Program-made: the position numbers and the translations under genes
The notes under the pieces: generated by a model
Told to the model about the DNA's origin: nothing
The model's input: only the letters and a program-made list of their open reading frames with translations
Databases searched by the model: none
In this document: one piece after another, positions 1 to 6,388 of the stretch
How positions within the stretch are numbered: position 1 is the stretch's first letter
Layout of the letters: the number at the start of each line of letters is the position of its first letter
Origin: JBEEPE01 sp964489645
GTDB lineage: Bacteria > Verrucomicrobiota > Verrucomicrobiia > Chthoniobacterales > Chthoniobacteraceae
DNA: 7,254 nt
Assembly: GCA_964489645.1 (NCBI GenBank)
Contig: CAZAZT010000161.1
Span: 1 to 7,254, forward strand
Reading direction: 5' to 3'

Positions 1-536
1 TTACCGGGAAGTCCGCGGGCGGTGCCTTCGATGCTCAGTGACTGGAGCGCTTTGAGGTTGAACAGGGGAGGCAGCCATGAGTCCTCGATCTTTGTGGCCA
101 CGATCTTGACCGATTCGAGGGAGCGGACGTGTCCGAGATGTTCCAGGAATGAGGCATCGTAGGGATCTTCACCTGCTCCGCGATATGCGTGAGCCTTGCC
201 TTTCGCGATGCTGGTGTTGACGGAAGTGAGAGTGTCGAAGATCGGGAGTTCCTGGCCCGCAGCATGTTTCAATGGCTCTGGTGTGGTGTTGATCTTGGTG
301 AACGAACCGGGTGCGGTCTCGACGGTTCGGATGATGGATTCGACATGCGGGTGTTGTGTGGCGGCCTCGAGGATGGCGAGTGCGTGGTCGCTGAGCGCCT
401 TTTTCGTGGATGGGTCGGTGGTTGAGGCGATCGCCACATCCAGATCGGAGCGTGATTTCACCTTGGAAAGGTCTGGGGCTGCAGCCCAGAGAAGTGTTGG
501 AGATGCGAGGAACAGGAGCAGGTGTATGGTTTTCAT
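1..536 (-). CDS. Secreted leucine-rich-repeat protein, N-terminal part (runs off left edge)
   Basis: Reading the minus strand from the ATG at 536-534 gives 178 complete codons with no stop, so the gene is cut by the left edge of the window. The protein opens with a clean Sec signal peptide: MKT, a hydrophobic core (LLLFLASPTLL) and a likely signal peptidase I site after WAA near residue 19. Residues 20 to about 125 are a polar region I do not recognise. From about residue 130 the spacing of Leu/Val/Ile becomes regular (HLGHVRSLESVKI, then LFNLKALQSLSIEGT, then GLPG), which is the leucine-rich-repeat pattern with a period of roughly 24 residues. Such repeats usually bind proteins, so a periplasmic or surface binding role is inferred. 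The start is chosen because the signal peptide begins exactly there; no good Shine-Dalgarno sequence precedes it. It lies 171 bases downstream of the cytochrome gene, so co-transcription is possible but not shown. The repeat call is moderate because only about two repeats are visible. Confidence 0.8.
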   Translation of the reverse strand, partial: MKTIHLLLFLASPTLLWAAAPDLSKVKSRSDLDVAIASTTDPSTKKALSDHALAILEAATQHPHVESIIRTVETAPGSFTKINTTPEPLKHAAGQELPIFDTLTSVNTSIAKGKAHAYRGAGEDPYDASFLEHLGHVRSLESVKIVATKIEDSWLPPLFNLKALQSLSIEGTARGLPG

Positions 537-707
537 CGGTGTGTGTAACGGGTCTGCGGGCAGTGATGTGGTGGTGCGGCTGTGTTGGGGATTCTCTCTG
601 CGAGGGGGTCGGGTTGAGGTGGTTGTGGTCTGCGCGAGTTTTGCTGCGGGTGCGTGGCTGGAACATCCAGCGAGCATGGACTGCGCAGCGGTTTGGCGCT
701 GGATGGG
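537..707. other. Intergenic gap between cytochrome and LRR genes
   Basis: This 171-base gap has no convincing coding sequence. Apart from the 9-bp inverted repeat at 664-705 I see no clear promoter, no Shine-Dalgarno sequence before the ATG at 536, and no T-tract that would make a standard intrinsic terminator. The plus strand is strongly G-rich here (27 G against 9 C in 541-600). Confidence 0.6.
664..705 (-). repeat. 9-bp perfect inverted repeat after the cytochrome stop codon
   Basis: The arms CATCCAGCG (664-672) and CGCTGGATG (697-705) are exact reverse complements with a 24-base loop. The structure begins two bases after the TAA stop at 710-708 of the cytochrome gene. In the transcript it would form a 9-bp GC-rich stem. 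No U-run follows, so it may be a processing or stabilising hairpin, or a Rho-dependent or weak terminator that separates the operon from the LRR gene. The function is inferred from position only. Confidence 0.45.
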
Positions 708-3080
708 TTAGCGGTTCAGGAACAGTTCGGAGCGGACGAGTTCATGGATGAGGTCGCGGAGGCGATGTCCCCGAGAAGCGGTTTGTTCCGCGATCCTCTT
801 GATCTGAGGATGGTCATCGAGCGTGGTGAGACGTCGCAGGGCATAGGTGGCGAGGTGCGTGGTCAATGCTTCGGCGAAGCGCCCGTTATCCTTGGACAGG
901 ATTGTCTTGAACGTGTCGGGCCCATCGAACGTTGACCCGTCGGGGAGCGATCCGGATGCATCGACCAGGGGATTTTCACCGGTGCCTGAGGCGACGGCTT
1001 CGCGTTCGCGCCAGCGCCCTAGGGCGTCGAAGTTGTCGAAGGCGAGTCCGAGGGGATCGATGCGATGATGGCAGGAGGCGCACACGGGATTTTTTGCATG
1101 CGCGGCGAGTTGCATGCGGATGGTGGCCTTCGGTGAATCCGCAGGGGTGGGTTCGAGGGGTTCGACGTTGGGTGGGGGTGGTGGCGGCGTTTTGGCGAAC
1201 AGGCATTCGGACAGTAGAACTCCTCGGTGGACGGGACGATGGCGTGTTCCGTCGGAGGTGAGCGAGAGGATTGCGGCCTGGGTGAGGATGCCTCCACGAT
1301 GCGAGTTTGCGGGTAGCGTGACGCGTTGGAAGCCGGGTTTTTTGGGTGATGGGAATCCGTAGAAAAGGGCGAGTCGCGGGTTGGCGACGGTCCAGTCCGA
1401 CTGGAGGAAGTGGGAGATCGGGAGATTGTGGTCGAGCACTTCGGCGAAGAACCGTTTGGGTTCCTCGATCATGCTCTGTTGGAGCCAGCGGTCATAATCC
1501 GGGTAGAGCTCTTGGTCTGGAGGGAAGGCGCCGACCCGATGGAGTTGGAGCCATTGTGTCGGGAAGTGATCTTGGAAGGCCTTGGAACGCGGGTCATCCA
1601 GCATCCGCTCGACCTGTTCTTTGAGGATTTGAGGTTCGGCAATCTTCCCGTTGCGGGCGAGCGCGAGCAGGGTGTCGTCGGGCATCGAACTCCACAGGAA
1701 GTACGAGAGGCGCGAGGCGATTTCCCATGGGCTGAGCGTGTTGCTTGATGTGTTGGGAGCGCCGATGTGGATGTGATGGAAGTTCTTGGAAGCGAGTGCT
1801 GAGACGAGTGCGGAAAGGTATGCGTTGCGAGGGGATTCACCGGCCCGGATTTCCTTTTGGACATGGTCCAAGTACGGATCGAGATCCGCGGGGGTGATAT
1901 CGCGTCTCCAAGCGCGCTGGAGGAAGCGCTCGAGTGAAGAGCGCATCGTATTTGGGGTGAGATTATCTGGCAGATAGGCCGCGCGCGTCTCGGTGCTTTT
2001 CGCATCGGGCATGGGGCCTTCCCACTCGAGGGAATCGATGAGAAGGAGGGGGACGATGGCTCGATGTTGTTCGTCAAAAAGTTGATGGCTTGCTGGTTGG
2101 ACGAAGCGTCGGTCGCTGCTTTTGGTGAAGGGTGTTTGGGTGGAGAGGGTCAAGGTGAGGGCTTCGAATGTGCCGGGAGCTTGGTTGAGGATGGAGAAGC
2201 GACCTCGGGGCAGGTTGGCGAGGAGCGTGATGGCGGCGGGGGCGTTTTCGGGGATATCGACATCCGCTCCGTCGAGATTGCGTTTGAGCGCGTCGTCCCA
2301 GATGGCGAGGTGTGGGATCCTGCCTTTGGTGGATGGGAGGGCGCTGAGGCGCACGGTGATACGATACGTTCCGGGATCGCGCACATCGATGGATCCAAAC
2401 GATTTGCCGGGCAGGACGAGTTGGCGCGCTGGGGCGGTGACGCCCAGTTTGGCGAGTTGTTCGCGTGTCCTTGGGGTGTCTGCATCGGAGCGGCCCTGAC
2501 GGGGAGGTATTGGCTTTTCTGGGAACGCGTCGGCGATGATCTTTTGGGCGGCCTCGAAGTAGCGATCGATGTGGGAGGGCGAGAGGGTGAGAAGGGAGCC
2601 GATGCGGTTGAATCCGCGCCAGCGCGGATCGTCGATGAGGGCGCCTGGGGCATCGACGTCGAAATGGATGCCGAGGAGGTGTTGGATGGAGAGTGCGTAC
2701 TCTTCGCGGCTGAGGCGGAGGAGTTCGACGTTTGGGCGTTTGGCGATGCGGAGGGCGCGTCCTTCCTCGAGTCGCGTGTGGATCCAATCTGCGATGGCGG
2801 CGCGGGCCTGTTGAGAGGGCTGTTTTTCGTCCTCGGGAGGCATTTCACCGGAGTTGATGCGGAGAAGGATCTCGTCCCAACGTTCTGCGTTTTGCAGTTG
2901 GGCGAAGTCGCGTTCGAGGGTATCGATGCGGAATCCGCCTTTGGTCTTTTTTGCGTCATGGCATCGGATGCAGTGTTCCGAGAAGAACGCGGGGGAGGGG
3001 TCAGGTTGGGTGGGTTTGGCGCAGAGGGCTGCGGGGATGATGCTGACTCCTGCCAAGATGAGGTGGCGCAGGGCTTTCAT
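708..3080 (-). CDS. Planctomycete-type cytochrome, DUF1587/1595/1592/1588/1585 protein
   Basis: This 790-residue exported protein has the full architecture of the DUF1592 cytochrome family. A Sec signal peptide covers about residues 1-21. A planctomycete cytochrome c domain follows, with heme motif CIRCH (C37, C40, H41) and a likely axial Met in SGEMPP (M80). Then come a DUF1587-like segment (about 119-182, LSREEYALSIQHLLGI), a less conserved region of probable beta structure (about 215-355), DUF1595 (about 380-440), DUF1592 (about 450-577, SRLSYFLWSSMPDD), DUF1588 (about 585-690, with RGGILTQ, a PPPPPP stretch and a second heme motif CASCH at 667-671 followed by IDPLG), and DUF1585 (about 725-790). 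Length is normal for the family. The proteins are thought to act in the periplasm in electron transfer, but no reaction is established. Its ATG overlaps the stop of the upstream gene (ATGA, 3080-3077) and lacks a strong Shine-Dalgarno sequence, so translation is probably coupled. Stop is TAA. Confidence 0.95.
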   Translation of the reverse strand: MKALRHLILAGVSIIPAALCAKPTQPDPSPAFFSEHCIRCHDAKKTKGGFRIDTLERDFAQLQNAERWDEILLRINSGEMPPEDEKQPSQQARAAIADWIHTRLEEGRALRIAKRPNVELLRLSREEYALSIQHLLGIHFDVDAPGALIDDPRWRGFNRIGSLLTLSPSHIDRYFEAAQKIIADAFPEKPIPPRQGRSDADTPRTREQLAKLGVTAPARQLVLPGKSFGSIDVRDPGTYRITVRLSALPSTKGRIPHLAIWDDALKRNLDGADVDIPENAPAAITLLANLPRGRFSILNQAPGTFEALTLTLSTQTPFTKSSDRRFVQPASHQLFDEQHRAIVPLLLIDSLEWEGPMPDAKSTETRAAYLPDNLTPNTMRSSLERFLQRAWRRDITPADLDPYLDHVQKEIRAGESPRNAYLSALVSALASKNFHHIHIGAPNTSSNTLSPWEIASRLSYFLWSSMPDDTLLALARNGKIAEPQILKEQVERMLDDPRSKAFQDHFPTQWLQLHRVGAFPPDQELYPDYDRWLQQSMIEEPKRFFAEVLDHNLPISHFLQSDWTVANPRLALFYGFPSPKKPGFQRVTLPANSHRGGILTQAAILSLTSDGTRHRPVHRGVLLSECLFAKTPPPPPPNVEPLEPTPADSPKATIRMQLAAHAKNPVCASCHHRIDPLGLAFDNFDALGRWREREAVASGTGENPLVDASGSLPDGSTFDGPDTFKTILSKDNGRFAEALTTHLATYALRRLTTLDDHPQIKRIAEQTASRGHRLRDLIHELVRSELFLNR

Positions 3081-4339
3081 GGTCCGGAGGATGGAGCGGG
3101 TGTTGGTGGGGGAACTTGGCCGGGGAGACGCAGGGAACGGCTTAGTGACCTGTCCTCGAGGGATTTGATGCGTTCCTCGGGAGTGTTACTGATGAAGAGC
3201 CAGCTTTCGGCTTTCACGCGAACGGCATTGCCTGGGCGAAAGTGGTCGAGCAGTTCTGTGAATTTCACGTGGAGCCGAACGCCGCTGAATCCGGTCGTTT
3301 TCGGGGCGGTCTCCCATTCACGAAGTTTACCGAAAGTGCGGTCACCGCGGTGGCGCCAGGTGCGGAGGGTGGGTTCTGCGACGGCAACGGCGATGCGTTC
3401 GAATCGGTCCTTGTGAAGATCTTCGATGAGTTGTGGGGCGACGCCTCCGACGAGGGCGATGGCGACGTTTCCGCCACCGTAGTCGAAAGGTTCGACGGAA
3501 TCGATGATGCCGGGCAGCCATCGGATGCGGTGGTAGCGGACATTCCGCTCCAGTTGCTGTTGCGTCGCTTGTTTGAGGCTGGCTTCATCGAGCCAGATGT
3601 CGTTGGTGCCGAACTCGTTTTCGGTCCAGTTGATGGCGCGCGCGAAGTTGATGGAGATGATCTGGTCGGCGGTGATCGTCTCGATGGGGACGGGTTGCCC
3701 ATTTTTCCAGACCCGGGTTGCGGAATCGAAGTCGAGGTTGAGCGTGCCTGAGGGGCCGTGCTTTCTTGGCGCTCCGAGGGATTGGACCATCAGTTTGGAC
3801 GTGTCCTTGGAGAGGGATATGACTTTCCACTGGAGACCGGTTCGGCGAGCGAAGGAGACATCGTCTTCGAGGAGCAGTGCGTGGTTCTCTGGGGGAACGA
3901 GGGACGACAGGTCGCTTGGAGGAGGGGGTATGGTGGCTTCTTCGCCTTGGGGTGGTTTGAAGAAGACGCCTTGGACGTGGGTGCCGGGGGGGATGTCTTG
4001 GAAGGTGGCTGGGGCGCCGTGGAACCAGATCTCGCCGAATGGCAGCATGGCGAAATAGTGCAAGGGTCCTTCGCTGGCGCGTTTGTCTTCGCGAGGAGCG
4101 CAATCGATGCGGAGACCGGCGCGGCGATTGATGGGATCCAGCAGGACGATCTCGCCGGAGAGGAAGGTGCCGGAGTCGAGGGGCGGGAAACGGAGGGGCG
4201 AAGTCTGTCCTGCCTGCTGTGAAGCGAGAGCGGATGGGTTCGAAGCGGGGATGGCGCAGCAGGCGAGGGTTCCGAGAGCGGAGCGCCGAGAGATGGCTGG
4301 AGCCGTTCGGGTGGCGATGGTGTGTGGGTCCCGTATCAC
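3077..4339 (-). CDS. Uncharacterised Tat-type exported protein between DUF1552 and DUF1592 genes
   Basis: I do not recognise this 420-residue protein as a named family. The start is GTG at 4339-4337: it overlaps the DUF1552 stop (GTGA), has AAAGGA eight bases upstream, and places a twin-arginine-like leader at the N-terminus (ISRRSALGTLACCAIPA, R18-R19, then a hydrophobic stretch and an ALAS region near 37-40). The mature part looks beta-rich. Two stretches share a pattern: GEIVLLDP...EIWFHGAPATFQDIPPGTHV (about 62-122) and WKVISLSKD...TRVWKNGQPVPIETITADQI (about 171-228). A possible third starts at LPGIIDSVEPFDYGGG (about 275). The W/G-x-P turn followed by a short strand resembles OB-like small barrels, a resemblance rather than a match. 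Residues 245-275 (DIWLDEASLKQATQQQLER) look helical. The C-terminus is Pro/Ser-rich. Its place inside the operon, with four-base overlaps on both sides, suggests it works with the DUF1552 protein and the cytochrome. The coding call is firm; function is unknown. Confidence 0.9.
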   Translation of the reverse strand: MIRDPHTIATRTAPAISRRSALGTLACCAIPASNPSALASQQAGQTSPLRFPPLDSGTFLSGEIVLLDPINRRAGLRIDCAPREDKRASEGPLHYFAMLPFGEIWFHGAPATFQDIPPGTHVQGVFFKPPQGEEATIPPPPSDLSSLVPPENHALLLEDDVSFARRTGLQWKVISLSKDTSKLMVQSLGAPRKHGPSGTLNLDFDSATRVWKNGQPVPIETITADQIISINFARAINWTENEFGTNDIWLDEASLKQATQQQLERNVRYHRIRWLPGIIDSVEPFDYGGGNVAIALVGGVAPQLIEDLHKDRFERIAVAVAEPTLRTWRHRGDRTFGKLREWETAPKTTGFSGVRLHVKFTELLDHFRPGNAVRVKAESWLFISNTPEERIKSLEDRSLSRSLRLPGQVPPPTPAPSSGP

Positions 4340-5706
4340 GCGCGGAGTCCTTTCAGGGGAGCGGAGCTGTCGGCGAACTTGTTGATGGGGAGGCCCATGG
4401 ATTGCGCGATGGTGAGGAGGAGATCGCTCATCTTGGCTTTTGCATTCAGGGGGGAGAAGCAGATGCGGTAGTGTTCTCGTGGGTTGTCGAGTTGGTAAGA
4501 GGTGAGCCCGGCGGCGCGGTTGAGATCGAGATGGGAGCCATGACGGAATCCGAGTTTGGAGCCTCCTGCGAGGATGATGGGAAGGTTGGCGTTTCCGTGG
4601 CTGTGTCCGTAACTCATTCCGCTGCCGAAGAGTGCGACGGTGGTTTCGATGAGAGGGCCTTCGCTATCATGGACTTCTGAGAGGCGGCTGAGGAAGTGTG
4701 CGAACTGGGCGATGTTGAAACGGTCGCTGGATGTGAGTTCTTCCATCCGTTTTGGGTTGCCGTTGTGGTGGGAGAGGGAGTGGCGGTCCTGCTTGATCTG
4801 GATCTCAGGGATGGCGAGTCCTTGCCCTTCACTGCCGCTGCTGAAGGTCGCGACGCGGGTCATGTCCGTTTGGAAGGCGAGGACGACGAGATCGTAGAGT
4901 GAGCGGAAGTATTCGCCGACCATCTGCTGGTTTGGTGCGCGGTCGACGCGACTGCGATCGTTGGTTGTTATGGTTGGGATGGGGGTTTCCAGCCAGCGTT
5001 TGCTGCGTTCGGTGCGGATCTCCACTTCGCGCAGGGAGGTGAGGTATTGTTGGAGGCGGTCTTTGTCTTGAGAGCCGAGCGCGCGGTCGAGTTTTTTTGC
5101 GTCGTCGCCGATGAGGTCGAGGATACTGGCTTTGCGGTCGAGCGTGCGGCGATGTTTATCGAGGCCGCCTGTGGGGGCTTCGAAGAGGCGTTTGAAGATG
5201 ACGCTGGGCGAGCGTTCTGAGGGCAGGGGGATACCGTCGGCGGTCCATGCGAGCGAGGAGCCGTCGCCGGAGAGTTCGATGGATGAGTGGCGAGTGGACT
5301 CACCGGTTTGGGAGGCGACGAGTTGATCGAGGGAGATGGAGTTGCGATCTGAGGGGCCGAGTTTGCCTCCGGTGAGCCAGATTTTTTGGCAGTTATGGTG
5401 GAAGCCTAAGGCGTTGGGGTGGTGGAGTCCGCTGATGGGGGTGATGGAGGCGCGATATTTTTCGAGTGGCGACAGGGCGGGAGAGAGGGTGTAGTCCGGT
5501 CCGTCGTCAGGGATTTGGAAGTCGATGGTGTTGACCCCATTAGGGAGGTAGGTGAAGGCGCAGCGGCGTGGGCGTGCGACGCTCTGTTCTGCGAAGCCTG
5601 CCATGGGGCGCATGCATTCGAGGAAGGGGAGTGCGACGAGGGCGCCGAGGCCTTTGAGGGTGTGTCGGCGGTCGAGGAGCCACTTGCGCGAGGAGATGTT
5701 GCTCAT
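4336..5706 (-). CDS. DUF1552 (HXXSHH) Tat-exported protein
   Basis: This 456-residue protein is a full-length member of the DUF1552 family. The leader carries a twin-arginine motif (DRRHTLKGLGALVALPF, R13-R14) typical of the family. Diagnostic features follow in order: the CAFTYLPNGVN region (49-59), SGLHHPNALGFHHN (92-105), TGG (112-114), ISLDQLVA (124-131), the defining HXXSHH motif as HSLSHH (309-314), and YGHSHGNANLPIILAGG (366-382), ending with the usual SDLLLTIAQSMGLP...F.DS..PL region (427-452). The many conserved histidines suggest metal binding, but no activity is established. Family members commonly sit beside DUF1592 cytochromes, as here. It is the first gene of the three-gene unit; 178 non-coding bases separate it from the gene upstream, so the promoter should lie there. 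No Shine-Dalgarno sequence precedes the ATG. Its TGA stop overlaps the GTG of the next gene. Confidence 0.95.
   Translation of the reverse strand: MSNISSRKWLLDRRHTLKGLGALVALPFLECMRPMAGFAEQSVARPRRCAFTYLPNGVNTIDFQIPDDGPDYTLSPALSPLEKYRASITPISGLHHPNALGFHHNCQKIWLTGGKLGPSDRNSISLDQLVASQTGESTRHSSIELSGDGSSLAWTADGIPLPSERSPSVIFKRLFEAPTGGLDKHRRTLDRKASILDLIGDDAKKLDRALGSQDKDRLQQYLTSLREVEIRTERSKRWLETPIPTITTNDRSRVDRAPNQQMVGEYFRSLYDLVVLAFQTDMTRVATFSSGSEGQGLAIPEIQIKQDRHSLSHHNGNPKRMEELTSSDRFNIAQFAHFLSRLSEVHDSEGPLIETTVALFGSGMSYGHSHGNANLPIILAGGSKLGFRHGSHLDLNRAAGLTSYQLDNPREHYRICFSPLNAKAKMSDLLLTIAQSMGLPINKFADSSAPLKGLRA
4348..4353 (-). promoter_or_regulatory. Shine-Dalgarno sequence for the GTG-started gene
   Basis: On the minus strand AAAGGA lies eight bases before the GTG at 4339-4337. 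It is inside the end of the DUF1552 coding region. It decides the start of the unknown 420-residue protein, which otherwise has no ATG near its leader. It is the only clear Shine-Dalgarno sequence in front of the genes in this window. Confidence 0.6.
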
Positions 5707-5762
5707 GGTTCGTTTTGGGGTTGGGCGGTTTCGGCTGCGGTATGAGGGAGGGGCGATTTCAT
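5703..5762 (-). CDS. Possible 19-codon leader ORF overlapping the DUF1552 start
   Basis: A short reading frame begins at ATG 5762-5760 (MKSPLPHTAAE...) and its TGA overlaps the DUF1552 ATG as ATGA at 5706-5703. This is the same four-base junction used between the real genes of the window. The peptide is Pro/Ala/Thr/Gln-rich and resembles nothing I know. There is no Shine-Dalgarno sequence, and composition alone could make such a frame, so it may be chance. If translated, it would couple leader translation to DUF1552. Confidence 0.2.
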   Translation of the reverse strand: MKSPLPHTAAETAQPQNEP

Positions 5763-5884
5763 GGTTCGCCGGAGGGTTTGGGGAATCGCAGTATCACGAA
5801 GTGTTCCAGCGATTCGGACGCGGGTTTTTGAGGGGGGATGTTGTGGAGTGGGGGGGGATTGCAGCCAGAGCCGTTGGGGGGGCG
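5707..5884. other. Intergenic leader region upstream of the DUF1552 operon
   Basis: This 178-base region separates the mrdA-DUF456 pair from the three-gene operon and should hold the operon's promoter. I could not identify a convincing -35/-10 pair. It contains G runs of 6 (5832-5837), 8 (5850-5857) and 7 (5876-5882) on the plus strand, which read as C runs in the transcript, and a 33-bp dyad centred on 5799. No standard terminator is visible after the DUF456 stop. Confidence 0.6.
5783..5815. promoter_or_regulatory. 33-bp imperfect dyad, candidate operator upstream of DUF1552
   Basis: Arms GAATCGC (5783-5789) and GCGATTC (5809-5815) are perfect inverted repeats. The inner CAC (5795-5797) and GTG (5801-5803) share exactly the same symmetry axis at 5799, and pairs 5791/5807 and 5793/5805 also match, giving complementarity at 12 of the 16 base pairs about the centre. 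It lies about 75-110 bases upstream of the DUF1552 ATG. Such a nested dyad suits a dimeric regulator or a transcript hairpin. The role is inferred from symmetry and position only. Confidence 0.4.
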
Positions 5885-6388
5885 TTAGCGGAGCACCTGC
5901 CAGAGGAGGAGTGAGGTCATGCCGATGGTGATGGCGGCACGGCCTATGGTGCCGAGAAGCATGCCGAGGAGAGCGCCTTGGGTTGCGCGCCATGCTTTGG
6001 AGGGGTCACTGAGGGCGATGAGTTCAGCGGAGAAGACGCCGAGAGCGGGTCCGATAAGGAGGCCGACTGGGCCTCCGAGGAGGAGTCCGAGCAAGGCGCC
6101 GGCGATGGCGCCGAGGGTGCTCCAGCGGGTGCCGCCGAACTTTTTTGCACCGAGGGCGCTGGTGAGGGTATCGAGGATGAGGGTGAGGAGGGTGAGTGCG
6201 GTGAGGGTGAGGATGAGGGGCCACGAGACGGGGGTGGTATCGGGGAATCCGTAGTGATGGGTGAGTGCGGCAAGAACGATGAGAGGGGTTCCTGGGAGGA
6301 GGGGGATGGGGAGCACTGCACCGACGATCCCGGTGGCGATGAGCAGCCAGAAAAGGCTCCAGATGAGGTAGTAAGCCGGGTGGCTCAT
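5885..6388 (-). CDS. DUF456 family membrane protein
   Basis: This 167-residue protein is almost entirely hydrophobic, with about five membrane segments (roughly 7-29, 33-46, 55-78, 90-118 and 138-162). The centre carries the DUF456 signature: GAKKFGGTRWSTLGA (80-94) followed by a Gly-rich helix pair ending in GPALGVFSAEL (113-123). Length is usual for the family, whose function is not known; members are inner-membrane proteins. The ATG overlaps the TGA of mrdA (ATGA, 6388-6385), so the two genes are very probably one transcript with coupled translation. That hints at a link to the cell envelope, but only by association. The third segment is unusually Thr/Leu-repetitive and gives a low-complexity DNA stretch at 6161-6220. 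No frameshift or truncation is seen; stop is TAA. Confidence 0.88.
   Translation of the reverse strand: MSHPAYYLIWSLFWLLIATGIVGAVLPIPLLPGTPLIVLAALTHHYGFPDTTPVSWPLILTLTALTLLTLILDTLTSALGAKKFGGTRWSTLGAIAGALLGLLLGGPVGLLIGPALGVFSAELIALSDPSKAWRATQGALLGMLLGTIGRAAITIGMTSLLLWQVLR

Noticed and set aside
169..666. Minus-strand 165-codon frame across the gap and LRR gene start
   Set aside because: Arg/His/Pro-rich composition with no motif; the frame starting at 536 has a signal peptide and repeats instead.
3012..3080. Lipoprotein signal in the cytochrome leader (Cys at residue 20)
   Set aside because: The residues before the Cys (A-A-L) lack the small residue at -1 needed for a lipobox; ordinary Sec cleavage is more likely.
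2064..3416. Plus-strand open frame of 450 codons
   Set aside because: It lies antisense to the cytochrome gene, whose product has clear domains and two heme motifs; the opposite-strand protein shows no motif and is explained by GC-rich codon use.
5707..5884. Sigma-70-like promoter with GATACT as -10 box
   Set aside because: Only four of six bases match and no -35 box lies at proper spacing; it also falls inside the dyad, so it was not annotated.
5703..5993. Minus-strand 96-codon frame between DUF456 and DUF1552
   Set aside because: It overlaps the end of DUF456 by about 100 bases and encodes an Arg/His/Pro-rich sequence typical of a shifted frame; only its last 19 codons were kept, as a low-confidence leader ORF.
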